Shown here: positions 18,213 through 27,179 of the stretch, one piece after another
Position numbering within the stretch: the first letter of the stretch is position 1
How the letters are laid out: each line of letters opens with the position of its first letter
NCBI GenBank assembly: GCA_963663525.2
Contig: CAXXHC010000004.1
Coordinates: 1,178,001 to 1,242,000, forward strand
DNA from: G963663525 sp963663525
GTDB taxonomy: Bacteria; Myxococcota_A; SURF-8; G963663525
DNA length: 64,000 bases
Reading direction: 5' to 3'
The notes under the pieces: model-generated
Seen by the model: only the letters and a program-made list of their open reading frames with translations
What the model was told of the DNA's origin: nothing
The model's database searches: none
Translations under genes and position numbers: made by a program

Positions 18213-20222
18213 TTACCAGGAAGGCAGGACTTCCATTTTGTCCTTGCTGCCGAAAATCGAACAGGCGCTGCGGTAGTTTCCGGTGCACAGACCGAAACTC
18301 GTGGGATTCAGATCGCCCACTTCCTCGCCCATCATCTTGATTTTCGTGCCCTTGAAAAACAGCCGCGTGGGTTCGGTGGGCTGGTTGTCTTCCTCGCCCT
18401 TCATGCGCACGAAGGCGCGGGGATTCGTCAGCACCCAGGTGAGGTTGTCCGGCTCCAGGTATTCGAAGTCGTAGCCGTCGTTGAAGGGAATCGGAAACTC
18501 CTTCCATTCTCCATCCGGCATTTCGTCGTCTTTGACCCGGCGCATGTACGGGCGCGGGAACTCGATGTAGATTTCGTTGCGTTCCGGCTCGAAACGCAAC
18601 GAGCAGAGCATCGCGTAAGCCCCTGAACACAGGTACAATTCTCCGCTGGAAGACAACTCGCCCACGTCGTCGCCGTCGAACTGGAGCACGTCCGAGCCGG
18701 AGACCGGATCGAGCGCCAGCGCGTTGGTGAATTCCGCGTCGGAGCGGATCACTGCCCGGACGAGTTTCTGACCGTTCTGCGTGGCGGTCTGGGCGCGGTA
18801 ATACGACTCGTTAGGCCCGAAAAGCTTGGCCTCGCTCCAGGAAATCGTCGGCTCTGGTTCGGGTTCCGGGATGACCTCTTCTTCCTCGTCGGTGGGGTCT
18901 ACCACCGGTTCGGGATCTTCCACCGGGGTTTCGTCTTCGATCACGCCGTCTTCGTTCTCCGGTGGAAGCTCGGTTTCGTCGGGCACGTCCGGCGGCATTT
19001 CATCCTCGGCTTCCTCGTTGTTCTCGACGCCGGTTTCCAGCAGATCCTCGCGGATTTCCACATCCATAATCAGGGGTTGGGACAGGTAGTAGCCGAAGGT
19101 CCAATGCTGCACCCAGGCCAGCGTCATGCAACTGAAACCGTTGACGCCCCAGCCCGTGCCCCAGGAATTCTTGATGATGAAACACATGCCACCTTCTTCG
19201 GGCATGTTCGGCAGTTTTTTATAGCCTACGATCAGGTAAGCGTGTCCCGGCGCGTGGCTGGTGTCGCCGGACTGGTCGGAGTCGGCCAGCGTAATCAGAC
19301 CGCTGTTGCGCTCCCAGTTTCCGCTAAGCGGGCTGGCATAAGGCACCGGAAGTCCTTCGCTTTCGAGACGATCGACGATTTCCTGCGGCGTGGTGGCGTA
19401 TTCCAGACCGAGAATACGCACGGCCCCGTTGGTGCAACTCGAAAGCTGCGGGGTCTGCACGTCGTTTTCCCCCAACGAGGCGTTGTACGGGCAGTCGGTT
19501 TCGGTAGGGATGTCCAGGTCGTCGCTACCGTCGCTGGCGCTGAAACCGGTGCCGTACCAGGAGCCCTGTTCATCGGTGGAACACCCACCGGTATCCTGGC
19601 AGTCGGGCTTGCTGAGGTAGTAGAAACGTTGCTCGGAAAGGTCGATGGTTCCCAGTTGCGGATATTTGCCGAGCACGGTGTATTCGAGGTGACCGATGCC
19701 GGTAAACGCCGCGCAGGTGCCGCGATATCCCTGATTTCGCACGGGAATGGCGTCGAGGTTGTCGATGTAGAATTCCTCCTGCAAGGCATCCAGGTTCACG
19801 TTATCGCTCGAATCCTTGCGACGCATGGAACCTTCGGGCGCGGAGGCGGCCCATTCCTCGAAGGAGAACCGTACGTACTTTGTCGGATCGAGGTTTTTGC
19901 GCGGAATGACGGTTTTTTTCAGCAGTTTGATGGTTTCCGCACCCGGTGCGGCGCGTTCGGCGTCGATCTCGTCCGACAGGATTTTTTTCCGGGCCGACCC
20001 GGTGGAAAGGGCGTCGTCGATGGCCCAATCCATGACCTTTTTGATGGATTCCACGTCGGTTTTCGGTGCGCTGGTGAAATCCTTGCGCATGAAATCGAAG
20101 GCGCTCTCGCCGGTCAACGCCACCTCGCCGTCATCGGCGCAGCCCCATGCCCCCACAACGACCAAAACAAGCAGCCCAAGAAACACCAAGCCGTTTCCCC
20201 CACATCGTTGACGCTGATTCAT
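18213..20222 (-). CDS. papain-family (C1A) cysteine peptidase lipoprotein
   Basis: From the start MNQRQRCGGNG (ribosome site GAGGGAG) the 669-residue protein has a lipobox ending VVVGAWGC, a propeptide-like region, and a C1A peptidase domain. The oxyanion Gln and catalytic Cys are in VRNQGYRGTCAAF (Cys near 170), the His in APGHAYLIVGY and the Asn in IIKNSWGTGWG. After the catalytic domain comes a Glu/Pro/Asp-rich linker (about residues 395-460) and a C-terminal beta-rich domain of unknown type. It should act outside the cytoplasm. An in-frame ATG 17 codons upstream (20273) is possible but unneeded. Confidence 0.9.
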   Translation of the reverse strand: MNQRQRCGGNGLVFLGLLVLVVVGAWGCADDGEVALTGESAFDFMRKDFTSAPKTDVESIKKVMDWAIDDALSTGSARKKILSDEIDAERAAPGAETIKLLKKTVIPRKNLDPTKYVRFSFEEWAASAPEGSMRRKDSSDNVNLDALQEEFYIDNLDAIPVRNQGYRGTCAAFTGIGHLEYTVLGKYPQLGTIDLSEQRFYYLSKPDCQDTGGCSTDEQGSWYGTGFSASDGSDDLDIPTETDCPYNASLGENDVQTPQLSSCTNGAVRILGLEYATTPQEIVDRLESEGLPVPYASPLSGNWERNSGLITLADSDQSGDTSHAPGHAYLIVGYKKLPNMPEEGGMCFIIKNSWGTGWGVNGFSCMTLAWVQHWTFGYYLSQPLIMDVEIREDLLETGVENNEEAEDEMPPDVPDETELPPENEDGVIEDETPVEDPEPVVDPTDEEEEVIPEPEPEPTISWSEAKLFGPNESYYRAQTATQNGQKLVRAVIRSDAEFTNALALDPVSGSDVLQFDGDDVGELSSSGELYLCSGAYAMLCSLRFEPERNEIYIEFPRPYMRRVKDDEMPDGEWKEFPIPFNDGYDFEYLEPDNLTWVLTNPRAFVRMKGEEDNQPTEPTRLFFKGTKIKMMGEEVGDLNPTSFGLCTGNYRSACSIFGSKDKMEVLPSW

Positions 20223-20413
20223 TCGTGTTCTCCCTCGGTTTGTCATCGGGTTGTTTGAAACTTGCGAGTCCACTCAATGATACCGTTACAATGTGGAAAA
20301 GCAACCCTTACGTTTCGGACCTGCACGTTTTTTCAGGGTTTGAAATGTTTTTACAGCATATTGCATACCTTTTTTGCCGGCTTGGATGACGGCAGACTGC
20401 GGCAGTGTCTCCC

Positions 20414-20606
20414 CTGACCCATCTCAGGCTTTATAAAAATCCAACATGACCAAAGATATGATAAATCCGCTCTTCCCGAGTGCCGCCCGGAAGGGCGACG
20501 TATCGAGGAATTTATACGAAAAACGCTATAGTTCGATACGATTTGCTTTGCAAATCACTCACTATGAGCGTTTCTTCTCCTGGATGAAAAACTGTGGATG
20601 GATCAC
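20414..20606 (-). mobile_element. family A MITE-like element, copy 2 (inverted)
   Basis: The element is again 193 bp, reversed with respect to copy 1. Ends are CTGACCCATCTCA at 20414 and the decayed complement TGTGGATGGATCAC at 20593-20606. The flanking 9-mers GTGTCTCCC (20405-20413) and TTCTCTCCC (20607-20615) match at 7 of 9 positions, consistent with an aged target duplication. All four stems of the core cloverleaf are kept: 20468-20472/20566-20570 with 20478-20482/20556-20560, and arms at 20541-20555, 20499-20540 and 20483-20498. The loops differ from copy 1. It fills the centre of the 20274-20794 gap; the rest of that gap shows no gene. Confidence 0.8.
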
Positions 20607-20794
20607 TTCTCTCCCGGAGAAGCCTCGAAAGAAACTGGACGCACGGCCCGATTTCCACTACAGTCCGAAGGGTCGGTACATCCGGCTAAAAACGTACATC
20701 CGGAACGATTCGAAAGGCAATCGAAGGGTTCGATTCGCATCGAACGGGACCGCTTCATGATGGTCTAGGCATCTAAAGGACAGGGTTCGCGCGT

Positions 20795-21400
20795 ATGAAG
20801 GCGGAACGGCAGGACATCGACGTTCGAGAACTGGTCATTGAAGCCCGAAACGGCGACAGGGACGCGCTCGAACGCCTGTTGATCGCTCATTTGCCGTATC
20901 TCAGACGTCTGTGCCTGAGAATTTCCGGAGGTGATGAGCCTATGACGGAAGATGCGTTGCAGGAGGTGGCTCTGGCTTTGCTCGACCGTTTCGATTCGTT
21001 GAAAGACGCCGGAGCCTTTCGGTCCTGGGTTTCGACCATCGCGGTCAACGCCTGTCGCATGGAAATGCGCCGACGAAGTCGTTGGTGGAAGCGATTTACG
21101 TCGTACGACGTACACCCCAGGGTATTTGACAACAAAGTGAGCGATTTGTGCGACGACGCGGAAAGCCACTCGATCAAGACCGAAGCAGGTCAACACGTCT
21201 GGGAACTGCTGAAAAAGTTGCCCGATGACCAACGAGTGGTTTTTGTCCTGTGCGATATCGAAAAATTCGCCTACGGCGAAGTTGCCGAAATTCTTGGAGG
21301 AAATGCGGAAAGCATCCGCTCCAGGGCTCGTCGGGCTCGTGGTGCGGTCGGTCGATTGGTGGCCAAGGATGAGGTGATGAGGGAGATGATCGATGAATAA
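20795..21400 (+). CDS. ECF-type RNA polymerase sigma factor
   Basis: The 201-residue protein has sigma region 2 (DALQEVALALLDRFDSLKDA, then FRSWVSTIAVNACR; about residues 50-95) and region 4 (LPDDQRVVFVLCDIEKFAYG, then EVAEILGGNAESIRSRARRA; about residues 145-185), with the spacing of extracytoplasmic-function sigma factors. It has no C-terminal extension. The next gene overlaps it by 8 bases and encodes a single-span membrane protein, the usual position for an anti-sigma factor. What it controls cannot be read here; I saw no clear copy of an ECF-type promoter in front of its own gene. Confidence 0.92.
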   Translation: MKAERQDIDVRELVIEARNGDRDALERLLIAHLPYLRRLCLRISGGDEPMTEDALQEVALALLDRFDSLKDAGAFRSWVSTIAVNACRMEMRRRSRWWKRFTSYDVHPRVFDNKVSDLCDDAESHSIKTEAGQHVWELLKKLPDDQRVVFVLCDIEKFAYGEVAEILGGNAESIRSRARRARGAVGRLVAKDEVMREMIDE

Positions 21401-22295
21401 CCGGGAATACGAGGATCTCGGCAAACGCCTGGGAGACTGGATTTCCCGAACGTCGGTTCGGAACGGCGGCGGCGATCCCCAAGAGGAAGCGGCTCGTCTT
21501 TTCTCCGCCGTGAGGAAGCGCCGCATGAAGCGCATCCGCTCCACGACGCCGGAACGTTTCGGTTGGACTCCCATCGTGGCAACGGGCGTAGCCGTTGGAT
21601 TCGCGATGCTGGCGATGTTTGTCTTCCCGATGTTCGAGTTGCCCAAAGATACTGACGAAACCGCGAACTATGACGCTTCTCCAGTAGGGTCACTCGCTGT
21701 GCTTGATGATCGGGAAGCCCCCGAGCCTTCGCAAACTCGCCGGGCAACACGACATACACCGGAAAAACGTCAAAATTTTGCGCAACCTTCGGAAAACACA
21801 AAGAATTCCAATCTTCCGCCACCTGCGGAACCTCCTTCCGCTCCATCTTCGCCCAAACTCGGAGATGCTCCCAAGGAGAAACCCAGAGTGGTGTCCGTGG
21901 ATGAAAAACACGCACGGCAAAAAAAGATGCCGGAGACGCTTCATGCCATTTCCGAAAGCAACCTCATTCGTAAAATCGCCAAATTGGAAGCCAAAAAGGC
22001 GTTGCCAATGGCGAAAACCGCACCCATGGAAATGAAATCGGCATCGAAGAAGGAAGTCAAAGACGACGCGGAAACGGAAGAAACCTGGAAAGACAACCTA
22101 AGCGAAAAAGTCAAGAGATCCGGTTGCTCCGATCGGATGTGCAAAGAGTTGCGGGAGTATTTCACCGAAAAGCGTTCCGCGCAGGACCGCCGGGCCCGCG
22201 AACTGCTGATGGAATGTTTGCTGACGCTTGAAAGAATAGAAGATTACGAACGGGAAAAGGAACTCCTGACACGCAAATACGAAGAGGATATGTAA
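21393..22295 (+). CDS. single-span membrane protein, putative anti-sigma factor
   Basis: The 300-residue protein overlaps the ECF sigma gene by 8 bases. It has a cytoplasmic N terminus of about 55 residues, one membrane helix (TPIVATGVAVGFAMLAMFVF, about 54-73), a Pro/Ser-rich stretch and a charged periplasmic region with a C-terminal helix-rich part containing two cysteines (SGCSDRMCKELREYF). The N terminus lacks the HxxxCxxC zinc motif of the common anti-sigma domain. The role is inferred from position and topology only. Confidence 0.7.
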   Translation: MNNREYEDLGKRLGDWISRTSVRNGGGDPQEEAARLFSAVRKRRMKRIRSTTPERFGWTPIVATGVAVGFAMLAMFVFPMFELPKDTDETANYDASPVGSLAVLDDREAPEPSQTRRATRHTPEKRQNFAQPSENTKNSNLPPPAEPPSAPSSPKLGDAPKEKPRVVSVDEKHARQKKMPETLHAISESNLIRKIAKLEAKKALPMAKTAPMEMKSASKKEVKDDAETEETWKDNLSEKVKRSGCSDRMCKELREYFTEKRSAQDRRARELLMECLLTLERIEDYEREKELLTRKYEEDM

Positions 22296-22347
22296 GACGC
22301 CCACGAGTCACGAATCGAAAATTTCGCTTTAAGAACGGATAGTTCGG

Positions 22348-23625
22348 ATGTTTTCCTTCATTCACTGCGCGGACATCCACCTGGACAGTCCCCTGCGCGA
22401 CCTGGAACGCTACGAAGGCGCACCGGTGGAACGACTGCGAGAGGCGGGGCGACGGGCGTTTGAGAACCTGATCGACCTCGCATTGGAACGGGAAGTTGCT
22501 TTCGTGCTGATCGCCGGGGATCTTTTCGATGGCGACTGGGAAGATTTCGGCACGGGTCTATATTTCAGTTCGCAGGTGGCGAAACTTCGACGCGAAGGCA
22601 TACGGGTTTTCGTGGTGCACGGCAACCACGACGCAGCCACAAACATCACCCGGCACCTGATCTGGCCCGAAAACGTCCATGTATTCAAGTCCGAAACCCC
22701 CGAAAGCGTCGTGTTGGACGAGTACGAGACCGCCATCCACGGCGTAAGTTACAAACATCGTGCCGAATCACGCAATCTCGCCAAGGAATTTCCCACCCGC
22801 GTCGCCGGGCATTTCAACATCGGTCTGTTGCACACCAGCCTGGACGGACGCGAGGGTCACGAGTCCTACGCGCCTTGCTCGACGGACGACCTCGTTTCCA
22901 AAGGGTACGATTACTGGGCTTTGGGGCACGTACACAAGAGGGAAGTGGTTCGCCAGAAAGAGCCTTGGATCGTCTTTCCCGGCAATCTTCAGGGGCGGCA
23001 CATTCACGAAGAAGGCCCCAAAGGATGCACGCTGGTGCACGTTGAAGACGGTCGCGTGGCCGGTGTCCAAGCCGTGGAATTGGGTGCGGTACGTTGGAAA
23101 ATCCTTGAAATTCCATGGGAAAACACCGATGAAGGCGACTTGTTGGAGCAGGTCGGGCGCTGCATCGAAGAGGAAATCGCCGAAGCCCCGGATGGTTTGC
23201 TTGCCTTGCGCTTGAAATTATCGGGGGTAGGGTTTGCAAACTTCGATCGCTCCTTAAAAGCTTCGTGGCTGTTGCAGCAATTGCGCGCCGTGGCGACGGA
23301 TCGGGGAGGCGGACAGGTATGGCTGAAAGATCTGCGTTTTCTTTCGACGAACCCGCCTGAATCGATCGAAAAACTTGCGGGCTTCTCCGACCACGATGGT
23401 GAATTGATGCAAACGCTCGTAGATTATCGACCCGAGAAAGAGGAAAAAGCGGAATTATATAAAATCGTGGAGGAAATCAGAAACAAGCTCCCCGTCGAAA
23501 CCTTTGCCAACGATGAATTTCGTCGCAAACTCGACCCGGAAGGGCTCGACGATATGCTGGACGATGCGAAGCAACTGTTGCTCTCTCGATTTTTCACGAT
23601 GACGGCGGACCATGAAACTTCTTGA
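22348..23625 (+). CDS. SbcD/YhaO-type DNA-repair metallophosphoesterase
   Basis: The 425-residue protein has the calcineurin-like phosphoesterase motifs in order: CADIHLDSP (residues 7-15), AGDLFDGD (about 55), HGNHD (about 92) and GHVHKRE (about 195). This is the layout of the SbcD/Mre11 nuclease subunits and especially of YhaO. The partner is the next gene, which overlaps it by 14 bases and encodes an SbcC/YhaN-like ATPase. The complex is expected to process DNA ends or hairpins in the cytoplasm. Palindromic repeats of the kind seen in this window are known substrates of SbcCD, though no direct link is shown. Confidence 0.9.
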   Translation: MFSFIHCADIHLDSPLRDLERYEGAPVERLREAGRRAFENLIDLALEREVAFVLIAGDLFDGDWEDFGTGLYFSSQVAKLRREGIRVFVVHGNHDAATNITRHLIWPENVHVFKSETPESVVLDEYETAIHGVSYKHRAESRNLAKEFPTRVAGHFNIGLLHTSLDGREGHESYAPCSTDDLVSKGYDYWALGHVHKREVVRQKEPWIVFPGNLQGRHIHEEGPKGCTLVHVEDGRVAGVQAVELGAVRWKILEIPWENTDEGDLLEQVGRCIEEEIAEAPDGLLALRLKLSGVGFANFDRSLKASWLLQQLRAVATDRGGGQVWLKDLRFLSTNPPESIEKLAGFSDHDGELMQTLVDYRPEKEEKAELYKIVEEIRNKLPVETFANDEFRRKLDPEGLDDMLDDAKQLLLSRFFTMTADHETS

Positions 23626-26600
23626 ACTGGTGTTGGAGGCGTTCGGTCCTTTTTCCGGGCAACGTCTGGACTTTAGCGAGGGGAATCAGGGTTTTCACCT
23701 GGTGTACGGCGACAACGAAGCCGGAAAAAGCTCCGTACTTTCCGCGCTGGAATCCCTCTTTTTTTCGATTCAAACACCTTCTCTGTACACCTTCGTGCAT
23801 CCGAACAAGCAGCAATTGCGTATCCACGCCACATTGCAACGCAAAGATGGCGTGGAATGGAAAGTCACCCGTCGCTGCGGTCGTAAAAACTCTCTGCTCG
23901 ACGAAAACGGTCGTCCCATACCTCCAGACAGCTTCGACGAGATGTTTTCGGGGATAGACCGTCACCTGTTCCGTCGAAGATTCTGCTTGAATCACGAGAC
24001 GTTACGGGAAGGCGGCGAGCAGTTACGCTTGATGAAAGGGGATACTGGAAAAGCGCTTTTCTCCACCGCTCTGAGCGGCAGGGCCGTCCATGAAGTGATC
24101 GGCGAGCTGGATGCGGAAGCTGACAAGCGATTCCGACCACGCGGTCAGAAACAAATCGTCAACAGCACCGTAGCCGAATTCAAGAAGCTCAAAACCGAGG
24201 AGAAACAGCTAAGTATCTCGGCCAACCAGTGGAAAAAGTTACATCGGCACATCAGCAACCTCAATAAACGAAAAGAGGAACTCGAAACCGGGTTGTCCGA
24301 ATGCCTGCGGAAAAAAGAACGGCTGGTGCGCATCGAGCGTTCCATTCCGGCGGTGGCTCGACTGCTTGCCGCACACGAGAAACTGGAAGCATTGGGGCCG
24401 CTCCCTCCGCTGCCCGAAGATTTCAGCCGGGATCTTCCTTTGTTGCGAAAGGAACGTTCGGTCGCCATGGCCGGGCTCCGACGCAACGAAGAGAGAATCG
24501 AAGAAATCCGCAATGCCATGGAATCCATAGAGATTCCAGAAGCTTACTTGGAAGAGGAAACGAGAATCCTCCACTTTTCCAGGCAGATCGGCGCTCATCT
24601 CAAAGCGTCCGAAGATCGCAGAAAACTTCGTGCCCAGGCGGATTTGCTCCGTGGCGAGATTGAGCGAAGCCGGAGCCGCCTTCTGCCCGAACTTTCCGTG
24701 AATGACGCACAAGATCTTTCCATGACGCCGATCCAGCGCAAGCGGGTGCGTAGTTTGGGGCAACGTTATCAGACACTTGCGGAACGCGATGCGCTCGCCC
24801 GGCGAAATCTCGAAAACCTGGAAACCAAAGGACAAAGGCTGCAAAAAAAAGCCGACGCGATAGGGGAGATTCGAGAAACCGGAGAATTGCTGCACATCAT
24901 ACGAGACGCACGGCGAAAAGGAGACTTGGATCGCAAGATCGAGGAACTTTCCGGCGAGGTGAAGGCCGATACCGAGCGGCTGCTCCACGATGCGCAGCGC
25001 CTTGGTTTGGACGCACAAAACCTTGAAAACATTCTGGATTGTCCCATTCCATCCGGGGATCGGATTCAGCGTTACAACGTGGAATTCGACGCCTTGGAAC
25101 TTTCCCGAAAACAATGCCTTTCCGATTTGGAAAAACAAAACGAGACGCTGGAAACCGTCGTCAAAGACATCGAAACACTCCGCCTGGAGCGAGATGTTCC
25201 CAGCGAATCGAGCCTCGCCGAGATTCGAGAAAATCGCGACGGGTTATGGGACGAATTCCTTTCGAAATTGGAGCATTCCACGGGAGAACGCATCGAGGTC
25301 GAGGCGCTCGAAGATTGGGCGGCTCGTTTTGAACCGCTCGTGAAACAAGCCGACGTCCTCGCCGACCGACTGCGACGCGAGGCCGAAAGGGTGGCGCGGC
25401 TGGCCCAATTCCAGGCCCAAAAGGCGATGATCGAAAAAGCCATCCTGCGACTCGAAACACGCCGGGCGGAACTCGAAGAAGAGCGTCGGAATCTTCTGGA
25501 AAACTGGCGGAAACTCTGGGAATCCAGCGGTGTCGATCCCCTGGAACCTCCAGACCGAGTACTATGGATCGCGCAGTATCGAGAACTCATCGATGAGGTT
25601 CGGGATATCGTGAAAAGGTCGGAAAACCTCAATGATTTAAAAACCTTACGCGCTACATGTATCGAATTTTTGCAAAAGCATTTTGAACCGACGGATTCGG
25701 AAGCGACAACGGGAAGCGCGCACCTGGAATACTGGCTGCGTAGGGCAGATGCTTTTGTTGAGGAGTGTGCAAACCTGAGACAGAAAAAGGAACACCTGGA
25801 AGAAGACCTGGAAAGCTGGCAGGTGGAATTCAGTGAAACCAAGAAACAAGCCGCAGGTACGAACGAGGAGTTTCGACGTCTGAAAAAGGAGTGGAAAGAG
25901 GCGGTTGCAGCCATCGACCCGGCAGGAAACATCGATGTAGAGCACGGGTTGTCGATTCTGAGCGACTTTGAGGAACTCGAAACGAAGACGGAGAAACTCG
26001 ACGACCTCGAACGACGCATTCAGCACATCGACAACGACGAGAAGGCGCTGCACTCTGCGGTAGGGGATCTTTGCCGGGATCTTGCCCCTGAACTGGCCGA
26101 TTCGCCGGTGGAACAGGCGGTGGATCGACTTGCGGCGATGTTGAAAACAGCGGGAAGAAACCGGGAACAACTGGACGCCCTGGAAAAAAGGGAACGGGAA
26201 TTGCTCGACGATCTGGAAAAGGATCGTGAAGCCATCGGCAAAGTTCAGGCACAGATCGATGATTTCTGTCGTCTCGCGGATTGCGATGAGAACCAACTGC
26301 TTGAAATCGATGAAAAAATCCGCGCGCACAAAGATGCAACGGTATCGGTGAAAACCAGCGAGGAACAACTGCTCGGGCTGGGCTGGCAGGGGAGACGCGA
26401 AGAAATCATCGAAGAAGTCCGCCACAATAATATTGATCGCTGTCGGGCGCAGATCTCTGAAATATCCAATGAAATCGAGAGGTTGGAAAAAGAGAGAAGC
26501 GAGTTGCTCGTGGAGATCGGGGATCAGGGGCGTTTGCTTGCCACGATGGAAGGGACCACGGGGGTTGCGGAGTTGCGTTTCGAATCCGAAACCAAACTCG

Positions 26601-27115
26601 CGACGATTCGGCGGCAGTCCGAACGCTACCTGCACTACCGTTTGGCCAAGACGATTTTGGAAAAAGGCATCGAGCGTTTCAGGGAGAAGCATCAAAGCCC
26701 GGTGCTGAAAAGGGCAGGGGAGTTGTTCGAAATCTTTACGTGCGGTTCCTTTGGCGAGTTGCGATCCGACTATTTCGGGTCGGAGAACCCCGAACTGATC
26801 GGCGTGCGCCCTAGCGGAGAAAAGGTGGCCGTCGAGGGAATGAGCCAAGGTACGCGGGACCAATTGTACCTTGCATTGAGGCTGGCGCATTTGGAAACCA
26901 GGTTAGAAAACGGCGAAGCCTTGCCATTCATCGTGGACGATATTATGATCCACTTTGACGACGAACGTGCGAAGGCTGCATTAAGCGAACTGGGGCGATT
27001 GTCCGACCGTACGCAGGTACTCTTTTTTACGCATCACCGCAGACTTGTGGATATTGCTCGCGCATCTATCGATTCGAAACGATTGTTTTTATCAACTCTT
27101 GACGAAAATCGATGA
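23612..27115 (+). CDS. SbcC/YhaN-type coiled-coil AAA ATPase
   Basis: The 1167-residue protein has an N-terminal ATP-binding half with Walker A in YGDNEAGKSSVLSAL (residues 32-46), more than 900 residues of mostly coiled coil, and a C-terminal half with the signature EGMSQGTRDQLYLALRLA, Walker B PFIVDDIMIHFDDER and the H-loop FFTHH. The two ends meet to form an SMC/Rad50-like head. The head sequences are closest to YhaN (AAA_27) rather than classical SbcC. It works with the upstream phosphoesterase. I see no CxxC zinc-hook motif in the middle of the coiled coil, as expected for YhaN. Confidence 0.9.
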   Translation: MKLLELVLEAFGPFSGQRLDFSEGNQGFHLVYGDNEAGKSSVLSALESLFFSIQTPSLYTFVHPNKQQLRIHATLQRKDGVEWKVTRRCGRKNSLLDENGRPIPPDSFDEMFSGIDRHLFRRRFCLNHETLREGGEQLRLMKGDTGKALFSTALSGRAVHEVIGELDAEADKRFRPRGQKQIVNSTVAEFKKLKTEEKQLSISANQWKKLHRHISNLNKRKEELETGLSECLRKKERLVRIERSIPAVARLLAAHEKLEALGPLPPLPEDFSRDLPLLRKERSVAMAGLRRNEERIEEIRNAMESIEIPEAYLEEETRILHFSRQIGAHLKASEDRRKLRAQADLLRGEIERSRSRLLPELSVNDAQDLSMTPIQRKRVRSLGQRYQTLAERDALARRNLENLETKGQRLQKKADAIGEIRETGELLHIIRDARRKGDLDRKIEELSGEVKADTERLLHDAQRLGLDAQNLENILDCPIPSGDRIQRYNVEFDALELSRKQCLSDLEKQNETLETVVKDIETLRLERDVPSESSLAEIRENRDGLWDEFLSKLEHSTGERIEVEALEDWAARFEPLVKQADVLADRLRREAERVARLAQFQAQKAMIEKAILRLETRRAELEEERRNLLENWRKLWESSGVDPLEPPDRVLWIAQYRELIDEVRDIVKRSENLNDLKTLRATCIEFLQKHFEPTDSEATTGSAHLEYWLRRADAFVEECANLRQKKEHLEEDLESWQVEFSETKKQAAGTNEEFRRLKKEWKEAVAAIDPAGNIDVEHGLSILSDFEELETKTEKLDDLERRIQHIDNDEKALHSAVGDLCRDLAPELADSPVEQAVDRLAAMLKTAGRNREQLDALEKRERELLDDLEKDREAIGKVQAQIDDFCRLADCDENQLLEIDEKIRAHKDATVSVKTSEEQLLGLGWQGRREEIIEEVRHNNIDRCRAQISEISNEIERLEKERSELLVEIGDQGRLLATMEGTTGVAELRFESETKLATIRRQSERYLHYRLAKTILEKGIERFREKHQSPVLKRAGELFEIFTCGSFGELRSDYFGSENPELIGVRPSGEKVAVEGMSQGTRDQLYLALRLAHLETRLENGEALPFIVDDIMIHFDDERAKAALSELGRLSDRTQVLFFTHHRRLVDIARASIDSKRLFLSTLDENR

Positions 27116-27179
27116 TTTTTTTCGTCTAAGTGATGTAGGTATTATTCGTTTGTAGGGTTGGCCAGCGGAGAGAAATAGC

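Noticed and set aside
19077..20258. 393-codon plus-strand ORF opposite the papain-like peptidase gene
   Set aside because: Shadow of the sense gene, which keeps all catalytic residues.
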